54,578 bases of DNA from Saprospiraceae bacterium (GTDB lineage Bacteria > Bacteroidota > Bacteroidia > Chitinophagales > Saprospiraceae), in contig JAHDDE010000025.1 in assembly GCA_020629515.1 (NCBI GenBank), forward strand, positions 1-54,578. The letters run 5' to 3'. Every line of letters starts with the position of its first letter. Position 1 is the stretch's first letter. Made by a program: the position numbers and the translations under genes. Below are positions 9,319 through 17,080 of the stretch, one piece after another. The notes beneath the pieces are model-generated. The model did not search any database. It saw nothing but the letters and a program-made list of their open reading frames with translations, and was not told the origin of the DNA.

Positions 9319-10608
9319 ATGAAAAACATAGTAAGCATAATTATAGCTTTGCTTTTTATTAGTCAGTTCACTTTTGCTCAAGGTGAGAAAAGTCTAAAAA
9401 TGGCATCTAAAGCATTTAGCGAATTTTCTAAAGATCCTTTTGGAAGTTCTGCTAAATTGGATGAGGCAAAATCTTTTTTGGAAGAAGCTTTTAAAGACGA
9501 AAAAGTTGCATCTAATCCTAAGGCTTGGATGACGAGAGCTGATATTTTTTACAATTCAGGAGATCAGCAAACCAAGGCAAGACTATTAAACCCCGAGTCC
9601 CCTATGAACGATCCAGATGCTGCTATAAACGCTTTTGAATCGTATGTGAAAGCTTTAGAATTAGCTCAGAAAAAAGGAGATATCAAAAATGCCATGAAGG
9701 GACTTGTGAATGCAGAGAATCTGCTGAATAATATCGGTGTAGAATTATATAAAGATCAGAATTATGCTGGTTCTTATAAGAATTTTAAAACTGAATTAGC
9801 AGCAAGAGACTTTTTAAAATCTAAAGGTGAAGCTAGTAGATTGGATGCTGATGGCTTGTACGGAGAAAAATTATTTTTCGCCGGACTGACTGCATATTAT
9901 GCAGAAGACTATCAGGGCGCAATTGATAATTTAGTGGGAGCAAAGGATAATGGGCACAAGGATGCATCTATCTATCAAGTTGTATATGAATCTTATAGAG
10001 CACTTGAAATGTCAGAAAAAGGTCTTCCTTTCTTAGAAGAAGGGAGAAAAGAGTTTCCTGATGATACTGGTTTGTTGTTCTCTGAGATCAATCATTACTT
10101 AGCTACAGGAGAGTTAGATCAAATGATCGGCAAATTGGAATATGCGTTAGAAAAAGAGCCTGATAACCAGTCTTTAATATTAACATTAGGTCAAGTATAT
10201 GATCAGTTACAGGTGAAAGCTAATGGAGCAGGAGAAATGGATAAAGGTGCAGAGTATTTTGATAAGGCTTTGGGTTACTACAACCAAGCTCTTGCTAATT
10301 CTCCAGAAGATTTTGACCTTAATTACAGTGTCGGCGCATTGTATTACAATAAAGCTGCTGGACTAACACCTGCTTTAAATGAAGTAGCTAACGACTTTAG
10401 CAAAGCTGGAGAACAAAAGTATAATGAAATAAAGGATAAAATGGCTGGACTTTTTGACCAGGCTCTTCCTTATTTCTTAAAAGCAGATAGCATCAATGGA
10501 GAAGACAGAAATACACTGATAGCGCTAAAAGAAATATTTGCAAGAAAAGACAATTTTGAGAAGTCTAATGAGTACAAAGACAAATTAGATACTTTATTGG
10601 GGCAATAA
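9319..10608 (+). CDS. Exported tetratricopeptide-repeat protein
   Basis: A 429-residue protein with a clean signal peptide (MKNIVSIIIALLFISQFTFA, cut before QG) and several TPR-like helical hairpins. Examples are AINAFESYVKALELAQKKG, QGAIDNLVGAKDNGHKDASI and AEYFDKALGYYNQALANSPE. It has no enzymatic motif and probably acts as a periplasmic protein-interaction scaffold. It lies 108 bases downstream of gyrA on the same strand, and an intrinsic terminator follows its stop, so it may be transcribed with gyrA or from its own promoter. Its partner is unknown. No lipobox is visible, so a soluble periplasmic location is the simplest reading. Confidence 0.85.
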   Translation: MKNIVSIIIALLFISQFTFAQGEKSLKMASKAFSEFSKDPFGSSAKLDEAKSFLEEAFKDEKVASNPKAWMTRADIFYNSGDQQTKARLLNPESPMNDPDAAINAFESYVKALELAQKKGDIKNAMKGLVNAENLLNNIGVELYKDQNYAGSYKNFKTELAARDFLKSKGEASRLDADGLYGEKLFFAGLTAYYAEDYQGAIDNLVGAKDNGHKDASIYQVVYESYRALEMSEKGLPFLEEGRKEFPDDTGLLFSEINHYLATGELDQMIGKLEYALEKEPDNQSLILTLGQVYDQLQVKANGAGEMDKGAEYFDKALGYYNQALANSPEDFDLNYSVGALYYNKAAGLTPALNEVANDFSKAGEQKYNEIKDKMAGLFDQALPYFLKADSINGEDRNTLIALKEIFARKDNFEKSNEYKDKLDTLLGQ

Positions 10609-10633
10609 GAGATTTATAGAGAACTGCTTAAAA

Positions 10634-10666
10634 AGCCATTAACTATCAAGTTAATGGCTTTTTTTT
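10634..10666 (+). terminator. Intrinsic terminator after the TPR gene
   Basis: AGCCATTAAC (10634-10643), a 6-base loop, then GTTAATGGCT (10650-10659) form a perfect 10-bp stem followed by a run of T. A-T pairing extends the base of the stem. It ends the gyrA/TPR transcription unit, and the dctQ start lies only about 10 bases beyond it. Confidence 0.9.
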
Positions 10667-10675
10667 ATTTAATTA

Positions 10676-11239
10676 ATGGCTCAATTGCTATTTTGCTTTA
10701 AATACACCGCAGTGGTTATATTCCTCAAAAGGCTAAGCTATTTAATTGATCAAACCATAGAATTCATAGGGAGACTTACATCTTGGATTACCTTGATACT
10801 GGTTATTTTGATTGTTGTTGACGTATTCATGCGATATTTTTTAGATAATTCTAAGATGTGGATGGTTGAATTAGAGTGGCATTTTTTTTCAATATTATTC
10901 TTGTTGGGCGCTTCTTATACTCTATTGCATGATAAGCATGTCAGAGTGGATGTTTTTTATGAAAAATTCAAACCCGAAACTCAAAAAAAGATTAATAAGA
11001 TTGGAATGTTAATTTTTTTAATTCCTTGGTCTATTCTGATTCTTTCGACCTCTGGAGATTATGTTGTTAATTCTTTTTCATTTAAAGAAAGCTCTTCTCA
11101 ACCTGGAGGACTGCCGGCTAGATATATTATCAAATCATTCATATGGTTGGGATTCTTTCTGTTGCTTTTACAAGGTATATCAGAGCTCATTAAGCTATCT
11201 TTCTCACAATCAAATGATCCTAATAGATGGAATGGGTAG
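10676..11239 (+). CDS. dctQ: TRAP transporter small permease (DctQ)
   Basis: The four-helix small membrane subunit of a tripartite ATP-independent periplasmic (TRAP) transporter. Typical features are LTSWITLILVILIVVDVFMR as first helix with a conserved R before Y, W in VELEWHFFSILFLLGASYTL, and the cytoplasmic-loop signature DKHVRVDVFYEKF. The gene overlaps dctM by 13 bases. The start is uncertain: the ATG at 10676 is only about 10 bases past a strong terminator, while a GTG at 10712 would give the more usual short N-terminus (VVIFLKRLSYLIDQ). I kept the ATG as the longest frame, but the GTG is credible. Confidence 0.88.
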   Translation: MAQLLFCFKYTAVVIFLKRLSYLIDQTIEFIGRLTSWITLILVILIVVDVFMRYFLDNSKMWMVELEWHFFSILFLLGASYTLLHDKHVRVDVFYEKFKPETQKKINKIGMLIFLIPWSILILSTSGDYVVNSFSFKESSSQPGGLPARYIIKSFIWLGFFLLLLQGISELIKLSFSQSNDPNRWNG

Positions 11240-12516
11240 CACTATTATTATTCATACTTATTTTTGTAGTTATCCTTTCCGGAATTCAAGTAGCTTTTGT
11301 ATTAGGTGGGCTATCTGTTTTAATTGGATACTTCTTCGTTCCAGATTTCTTTGATCTGCTACCCATGAGAATAATGGGTACCATGCAAAACGTGGTTTTG
11401 TTAGCCGTACCCTTGTTTATATTCATGGGACTGATGTTAGAAAAAAGTGGACTTGCGGAAAGCATGTTAAATACCATGTCACGACTTTTTGGGAACGTTA
11501 AGGGAGGTCTTGCTATATCTGTTATTATTGTAGGTGCATTATTAGCAGCGTCAACGGGTATAGTAGGAGCGACAGTTGTTACTATGGGCTTGATAAGTTT
11601 ACCGATTATGATCAAGAGTAATTATCAATATGAGTTAGCAACTGGTACAATTGTATCCTCAGGTACTTTGGGACAAATTATCCCACCGTCTGTAGTCTTG
11701 ATATTATTAGGAAGTGTACTAAATGTACCTGCAGGCGATCTATTCAAAGCAGCCATGTGGCCTGGTATACTATTAGTAGTGTCCTATATTATATACATAT
11801 TGATAATAGCTCATATTAAACCAGACATCGCTCCCACGTTAAAAGAAGATGACACCTTTACTCAAAATCTCAGCTATCAACAGGTCGTTATTGCTTTTTT
11901 AATGCCGCTAATCTTGATTTTATCGGTTTTAGGCTCAATTTTTATGGGGATAGCAAGCCCAACGGAGGCTGCTGCGGTAGGTGCATTAGGGGCAATAATA
12001 ATGACGATGAGTCAAAGTAAACTTTCATTATCGGTTCTACGAGAAGTAATGCGAGAAACTACTCATCTCACAAGCATGGTGTTTTTAATCTTACTTGCCG
12101 CTACGACATTCGCATTGGTGTTCAGAGGGTTGGGAGGAGATAAATTTTTAGTTGAATTAATAATCAATTCTAATCTCAGCGGACCTATGTTTTTGTTCCT
12201 AGTGATGTTAATCGTATTTGTGATGGGTTTTTTCATAGATTTTATTGAGATTATCTTTATCGTGGTTCCTGTAGTAGTACCGATATTTATTGAATACGAT
12301 ATGAATCTTGTATGGATAGGTATCCTTTTGGCACTCAATCTTCAGACTTCATTTCTTACTCCACCTTTTGGGTTTTCTTTATTTTATTTAAAAGGTGTTA
12401 GCCCTCCTGAAGTAACCACAGGACACATTTATAGAGGAGTAATTCCTTTTCTTATAATCCAACTTATTATATTGATTATGGCTATAATTTATCCTTCTTG
12501 GATGGGAATAGTTTAA
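11227..12516 (+). CDS. dctM: TRAP transporter large permease (DctM)
   Basis: The 429-residue large membrane subunit of the TRAP transporter, with about 12 helices, that moves substrate with sodium symport. Family features are the GLMLEKSGLAESMLNTMSRL region, ASTGIVGATVVTMGLISLP, LGQIIPPSVVLILLG and the second-half counterpart LQTSFLTPPFGFSLFYLKGV. Its ATG lies within the last codons of dctQ, so the two subunits should be made together. An alcohol dehydrogenase follows 12 bases later on the same strand and the binding protein lies beyond it in opposite orientation. Confidence 0.95.
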   Translation: MEWVALLLFILIFVVILSGIQVAFVLGGLSVLIGYFFVPDFFDLLPMRIMGTMQNVVLLAVPLFIFMGLMLEKSGLAESMLNTMSRLFGNVKGGLAISVIIVGALLAASTGIVGATVVTMGLISLPIMIKSNYQYELATGTIVSSGTLGQIIPPSVVLILLGSVLNVPAGDLFKAAMWPGILLVVSYIIYILIIAHIKPDIAPTLKEDDTFTQNLSYQQVVIAFLMPLILILSVLGSIFMGIASPTEAAAVGALGAIIMTMSQSKLSLSVLREVMRETTHLTSMVFLILLAATTFALVFRGLGGDKFLVELIINSNLSGPMFLFLVMLIVFVMGFFIDFIEIIFIVVPVVVPIFIEYDMNLVWIGILLALNLQTSFLTPPFGFSLFYLKGVSPPEVTTGHIYRGVIPFLIIQLIILIMAIIYPSWMGIV

Positions 12517-12528
12517 TAAAAGAATGAA

Positions 12529-13530
12529 ATGACAATACAAGCTTATGCCGCCTCTGAGTCTTCTGGCCAATTAATTCCATATGAGTACACATTGGATGTA
12601 TTAGGCCCTGATGAGGTAGATATTTTGATTAAGTACTGTGGAATATGTCACAGTGATCTTAGTATGTTAGATAATCATTGGCGCATTACACAGTTCCCCT
12701 TTGTTCCAGGTCATGAGATAATTGGTGAAGTAATTAATGTTGGCAGCCAAGTTAATCATCTTCATAAAGGACAAAATGTTGGTGTAGGTTGGATTGCAGG
12801 TTCTTGTCAGTGTTGTGACGATTGTTTGAGTGGTAATAATAATTTGTGCTCTAAATCTACCAATACCATAGTTGGAAGGCATGGTGGATTTGCAGATAAA
12901 ATCCGTGTTCGTGTTCCTTGGGTTATTCCTTTGCCTGATGGCATCAATTTGAAAACAGCTGGGCCATTGCTTTGTGGAGGAATTACAGTTTTCAACCCTT
13001 TAGTGCAAAATAATATCAGTCCACTATCTTCAGTGGGTGTCATTGGCATTGGCGGATTAGGGCATATGGCCCTAAAGTTCCTGAAGGCATGGGGCTGTGA
13101 AGTAACTGCTTTTTCTACATCTCCGGATAAAAAGCAAGAGGCTCTCGACATGGGAGCGCATCACTTTGTAAGTACCCATAGTGATGATGATCTCAAAAAA
13201 CTAAAAAACAGATTTGATTTAATCATAAATACTGTTAATGTAGAATTGAATTGGGATGCTTATATCAAGACTTTAAAATCAAAAGGAATATTTCACATTG
13301 TTGGAGTAGCTAATAAGGTTGAAGCTCGCATAGGTAATTTAATGAGTAAGCAGCGTTCTATCAGTGCCTCACCAACCGGTAGTCCATACTATATTAGTGA
13401 AATGCTTAAGTTCGCCTCTAGACATAACATAGAACCAATGGTGGAAGTATTTGCTATGAGTGATGTCAATAAAGCCATTGAGCATCTTAGAAATGGCAAA
13501 CCTCGTTATAGAATAGTCTTGGAAAATTAA
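12529..13530 (+). CDS. Zinc-dependent alcohol dehydrogenase (cinnamyl-alcohol/YahK-like)
   Basis: A 333-residue medium-chain dehydrogenase of the CAD/YahK type that interconverts aldehydes and alcohols with NAD(P). Catalytic zinc ligands are C40 (GICHSD), H62 with E63 (GHEIIGEV) and C149 (PLLCGGITVF). The structural zinc site is C93, C96, C99 and C107 in a segment with one extra cysteine (C95). The nucleotide fold starts at GIGGLGHMAL (173-182), and CAD-type enzymes are generally NADPH-preferring. It starts 12 bases after dctM, so it is probably co-transcribed with the permease. Its substrate may relate to what the transporter imports, which is inference. Confidence 0.92.
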   Translation: MTIQAYAASESSGQLIPYEYTLDVLGPDEVDILIKYCGICHSDLSMLDNHWRITQFPFVPGHEIIGEVINVGSQVNHLHKGQNVGVGWIAGSCQCCDDCLSGNNNLCSKSTNTIVGRHGGFADKIRVRVPWVIPLPDGINLKTAGPLLCGGITVFNPLVQNNISPLSSVGVIGIGGLGHMALKFLKAWGCEVTAFSTSPDKKQEALDMGAHHFVSTHSDDDLKKLKNRFDLIINTVNVELNWDAYIKTLKSKGIFHIVGVANKVEARIGNLMSKQRSISASPTGSPYYISEMLKFASRHNIEPMVEVFAMSDVNKAIEHLRNGKPRYRIVLEN

Positions 13531-13536
13531 GTGAAA

Positions 13537-14643
13537 TTATTGTACTTGATTTAAGAATATTTGTTCAGATAGCACACTCCATTCTGAAACGTTTTCTTTA
13601 AAATTCCAAAAAGAATCGTAGACTCTTTTTGACATAGAATCAGAACTGATGAGTTCGCTATAAATATCATTTGAGATACGCTTTAATCCATCTATAACCT
13701 CATTGGGAAAAGGTAAAATTTGAACATCACTCTCGTCTTTGATTTTCTTTAAATAGATGTTATTCTTTGCTTCAAATTCGGCTAACATGTATGCATTTAG
13801 TCTATATGTAGCGGTACGAACTATCTCTTTTAGATCATCTGACAATTGCTCAAAGTCATTTTTATTGACTATACACTCGAGCGAAGATCCTGTTTCATGC
13901 CAACCCGGATAATAATAGTATTTAGCAATTTGATGAAAGCCCATAAGATAGTCATGATAGGGACCTATCCATTCTGTGGCGTCTATGACGCCTCGTTCTA
14001 AGTTTGAATACAGTTCGCTTCCTGGCGATAATACTGCAGTTCCTCCAGCTCTTTCTAATACTTTGCCGCCTAAGCCTGGCATTCTCATTTTTAGGCCTTT
14101 AAAATCGTCCATAGACGATATCTTTTTATTAAACCAACCTCCCATTTGGACACCGGTATTGCCAGCAACAAAAGGAACTAAGTTATATTGAGCATATAAC
14201 TCTGTCCAAAGTGCTAAACCTCCACCACTATACATCCATGCTGCTATTTGTTGAGCATTCATGCCAAATGGTACAGCAGTAAAAAATTGAAAAGCGGGTT
14301 GAATCCCTGCCCAATAATATGAAGATCCATGTCCTATCTCAGCAGCTCCGCTACTTACAGCTTCAAATATTTCTAATGGTGGAACTAATTCGCCACCACC
14401 ATATACTTCTATAATAATTCTACCCGCAGACATTTTTTCTACCCATTCTGCAAACAGTTTACAACCTTCTCCAACTACAGGAAAATTTGGCGGCCAGGTC
14501 GTGACCATTTTCCACTTTACAGTTTTATTAGTAATAATATTAGGAGCGTTGATTGCTTCACTATTTTGATTGCATGAGCTAATAATTGTAGCACCGGCTG
14601 CACCAGCTATCAATCCATTTTTTAAAAAGTCTTTGCGCTTCAT
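13537..14643 (-). CDS. dctP: TRAP transporter substrate-binding protein, TakP-like (DctP)
   Basis: The 368-residue extracytoplasmic solute receptor of a TRAP transporter. The N-terminus KRKDFLKNGLIAGAAGATII resembles a Tat signal with an imperfect twin-arginine pair, and the following SSC makes a lipobox, so it may be an anchored lipoprotein. The body matches the TakP branch, which binds 2-oxo- or hydroxy-monocarboxylates with a metal: KMVTTWPPNFPVVGEG, EIGHGSSYYWAG, VQMGGWFNK, LKMRMPGLGGKV, ATEWIGPYHDY and WHETGSSLE. It is encoded convergent with dctQM and the dehydrogenase rather than in line with them, so its expression can be set separately. Substrate class is inferred from the family. 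Confidence 0.92.
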   Translation of the reverse strand: MKRKDFLKNGLIAGAAGATIISSCNQNSEAINAPNIITNKTVKWKMVTTWPPNFPVVGEGCKLFAEWVEKMSAGRIIIEVYGGGELVPPLEIFEAVSSGAAEIGHGSSYYWAGIQPAFQFFTAVPFGMNAQQIAAWMYSGGGLALWTELYAQYNLVPFVAGNTGVQMGGWFNKKISSMDDFKGLKMRMPGLGGKVLERAGGTAVLSPGSELYSNLERGVIDATEWIGPYHDYLMGFHQIAKYYYYPGWHETGSSLECIVNKNDFEQLSDDLKEIVRTATYRLNAYMLAEFEAKNNIYLKKIKDESDVQILPFPNEVIDGLKRISNDIYSELISSDSMSKRVYDSFWNFKENVSEWSVLSEQIFLNQVQ

Positions 14644-14716
14644 AGCTCTATTATTGAAGATATCTTAATTTGTGGTTATATATACTAACGCACTGTACTC
14701 AGTAAAAATACGATAT

Positions 14717-15205
14717 ATGTCTAAGAAGTATAAAGAACCTAATGGACTTAGTGATGTGGGAGAATTTCACGAGATTTTTGACTTACCTATCCTTCAAAAG
14801 CCAACTATTCCTTCAAAAAAACGATGTGAACTTCGTGTTAACTTGCTACAGGAAGAATTGAATGAGCTGAAAGAAGCAATAGAAGAAAAAGATATAGTAG
14901 AAATAGCAGATGCTTTAGCTGACTTACAATATGTCCTATCTGGAGCTGTGTTAGAGTTTGGATTGGCTGACAAGTTCAAAGATCTTTTTGACGAAGTGCA
15001 TAGATCTAACATGAGTAAAACTTGTAAGTCTATATCTGAAGCTAAAGAAACTCAAAACCATTACTTAACACATAAGAACACCTCTTCTCATATAGTTAAA
15101 AGAGATCAAGAATTTTTAGTTTTTCGAGACGAAGATAAAAAGGTACTAAAATCTATAGCCTATTCTCCTGCTGACCTGAAATCAATTGTAGAAAAAGAAA
15201 GATGA
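14717..15205 (+). CDS. MazG-like NTP pyrophosphohydrolase
   Basis: A 162-residue all-alpha nucleotide pyrophosphohydrolase. The metal-binding pattern EExxE...ExxD is visible as EELNELKEAI followed by VEIADALADLQYV (about residues 45-75), and DEVHRSNMSK matches the family's later conserved segment. Such enzymes hydrolyse non-canonical or excess NTPs to NMP and pyrophosphate. I chose the ATG at 14717 (MSKKYKEPNG). A GTG at 14672 would add 15 residues unlike the family. It is divergent from dctP and converges on the LEA-like gene. The exact substrate cannot be read. Confidence 0.85.
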   Translation: MSKKYKEPNGLSDVGEFHEIFDLPILQKPTIPSKKRCELRVNLLQEELNELKEAIEEKDIVEIADALADLQYVLSGAVLEFGLADKFKDLFDEVHRSNMSKTCKSISEAKETQNHYLTHKNTSSHIVKRDQEFLVFRDEDKKVLKSIAYSPADLKSIVEKER

Positions 15206-15218
15206 TCTAATAAGATAA

Positions 15219-16043
15219 TTATTCTATTATCTCAGCATCATCTACCAACTCGTTTCCATCGCCATCAAGGTCTTCAAACCCTGCAGCTTTAGAAGGTGCT
15301 TTGGTCGTTTCTAAATCAGTTTTTTCTATTGTTATTTTACCCTCATTAACAGCTTGATAATCACCATCTGCGAATTTTTCTGCCTTAGAAAAGAAATCGT
15401 CCTTATCTTTTAACAAAGATCCTTCATTTTCGTCTAAGATTTCTTTTAAGTCCTTTTGAGGAGTAGCTGCTTCAATGGCTTCTTCTTGTTTAGCACGCTC
15501 CAAAGTCTCATCTATTTTATCATTGAGACCGTCGGCCATTTCTTTACCTTTTTCGACTAACATATCTTTGGTTTCAATCACTTTAGAACCGATATTTTCA
15601 GTGAATTCTTTTGCCTTTTCTAAGTTTTCGTGATTTTCGCCTAAGATTGTACTCCCAAGTTGCTCTACTTTTTCGGAACCTTTATTGATTAATTCTTCTC
15701 CCTTTTCTAATAAGGTTTCGCCAATGCGTTCTGTTTTTTCTGCTACATTCTTCAATGTTTCACTTTTCGAAACCATATTAATAGTTCCTTCAGCCTGATG
15801 CAGTATTGCATCTCTAAGACCACTTGTTTTTTCCGCTACGTTTTCGCCGATCGATCCAGCTTTTTCTAAAATATCTCCACCGATAGATTCAGCTTTGTCT
15901 TTTAAATTTCCACTAATGTCGCTTGCACGATCCAATAATTCGTCACTCGTTTCCTTTGCATATTCTTTCCCTTTGTTGACAGCTGATTTCCCAATAGATT
16001 CTGCTCCAAAAACAAGTTTTTTAAGATCGCTAAATATTCCCAT
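15219..16043 (-). CDS. LEA-like, heptad/undecad-rich helical protein with acidic Ca-loop-like tail
   Basis: A 274-residue highly charged protein with no signal peptide and almost no aromatic residues. Residues 10-190 are degenerate amphipathic repeats of the kind KAESIGGDILEKAGSIGENV and ERIGETLLEKGEELINKGSE, resembling LEA group 3, apolipoprotein-like or YtxH-like proteins. The C-terminal third is very acidic and ends with DLDGDGNELVDDAEII, which has the spacing of an EF-hand or dockerin calcium loop (D at 1, 3 and 5, G at 6). I do not recognise a characterised homologue. A role in stress protection or membrane binding is only a guess. It is divergent from the 312-residue coiled-coil gene, with 98 bases between starts. 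Confidence 0.7.
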   Translation of the reverse strand: MGIFSDLKKLVFGAESIGKSAVNKGKEYAKETSDELLDRASDISGNLKDKAESIGGDILEKAGSIGENVAEKTSGLRDAILHQAEGTINMVSKSETLKNVAEKTERIGETLLEKGEELINKGSEKVEQLGSTILGENHENLEKAKEFTENIGSKVIETKDMLVEKGKEMADGLNDKIDETLERAKQEEAIEAATPQKDLKEILDENEGSLLKDKDDFFSKAEKFADGDYQAVNEGKITIEKTDLETTKAPSKAAGFEDLDGDGNELVDDAEIIE

Positions 16044-16141
16044 GATATCAATAATTCATTTTGTCGTAAAATACATCAGTATATGTGGAGTTCAAAAAAT
16101 ATTTATAATTTACCTATTCAGAATATCCAGAAATTAGATTA

Positions 16142-17080
16142 ATGTCAAAAACTGATATACAAAAAGAAATAGAGGATACCATTGCATCTATCGTACATCT
16201 CGATGTGGTCATAGCTCAGCATGAGGAGACTCAACAAGAGCTCAATAAGAATTATGACGAGTTAGAAAAAATGAATAAATCTATGAGTCATGAATTAAGA
16301 GACATTGAAAAGTTAGAAGGGTTGAGTACAAAAGCCATATTTCATAAAATATTAGGAAATAAAGAAGAGCAACTGGAGAAAGAGAGGCAAGAGTATTTGG
16401 AGCTTACCCTTAAATATGAGAAGATTCAGAAGAATATTGAACTATTGGAATTCGAAGTCAATCTACTTGAAGCTAAAATAGGGAATAGGGAGAATTTAGA
16501 AGGTAGGCTCAGTACCTTGAAAGGCTTAAGAGAGGCAGAGATTATAGAAAAAGACCCTGTTTTAAGAAAAAAGATGTTAGACCTTAGTTTGCAATTAGAA
16601 AAGCAATATGAACAAAAGAAGATGCTACAGGAGGCTATAGAAGCCGGTAATATATGCAGCAATCTCATGGGGCAAATTATCAATCAATTGCGTAAAGTTC
16701 AAAATTGGGGTTCTTTTGGGTCAAATAGAAGAGGAGGAATGCAGAGATTGGTTAGAAGGGATGCAATAGATAGAGCAAGAAACCTAAGTTATCAAGTAAA
16801 GCATCATCTACAATTACTCGAAAGAGAATTAAATGACTTAGGTGTAAATGTCCAATTGGGAATTGACAATCCTCAGTTTAACGATTTTACAGATTTCTTC
16901 TTTAACAATATTATCACGGATTGGATATTGCAACAAAAGCTCACTAAAGCAATAACTTCTGTAAATCATACTCGCCAGAGAGTAGCCCATATTATCTCGC
17001 AACTAAGTCAAGATTTAAGTTCTTGTCAAATAGAGATCGATCAACTAAAGTCCACCAGAGAAAATATTTTAACTTCTTGA
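16142..17080 (+). CDS. Cytoplasmic coiled-coil protein of unknown function
   Basis: A 312-residue protein without signal peptide or membrane helix. Residues 1-170 are nearly continuous coiled coil (for example GNKEEQLEKERQEYLELTLK), a basic glycine patch follows (SNRRGGMQRLVRRDAIDRAR, about 200-220), then a less regular aromatic stretch (NPQFNDFTDFFFNNIITDWI) and a final helix. I do not recognise the family. The layout suggests an oligomeric scaffold with a distinct C-terminal alpha domain. It is divergent from the LEA-like gene and overlaps the end of the convergent glucosidase gene by 12 bases. Confidence 0.75.
   Translation: MSKTDIQKEIEDTIASIVHLDVVIAQHEETQQELNKNYDELEKMNKSMSHELRDIEKLEGLSTKAIFHKILGNKEEQLEKERQEYLELTLKYEKIQKNIELLEFEVNLLEAKIGNRENLEGRLSTLKGLREAEIIEKDPVLRKKMLDLSLQLEKQYEQKKMLQEAIEAGNICSNLMGQIINQLRKVQNWGSFGSNRRGGMQRLVRRDAIDRARNLSYQVKHHLQLLERELNDLGVNVQLGIDNPQFNDFTDFFFNNIITDWILQQKLTKAITSVNHTRQRVAHIISQLSQDLSSCQIEIDQLKSTRENILTS

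Noticed and set aside
14672-14716. Upstream GTG start for the MazG-like gene
   Set aside because: It adds residues unlike the family. The ATG at 14717 gives a typical N-terminus.
14717-17080. MazG-like plus neighbours as a toxin-antitoxin or defence module
   Set aside because: The MazG-like fold here is the housekeeping pyrophosphohydrolase type, no mazEF-like or nuclease gene is adjacent, and the helical neighbours lack defence motifs.
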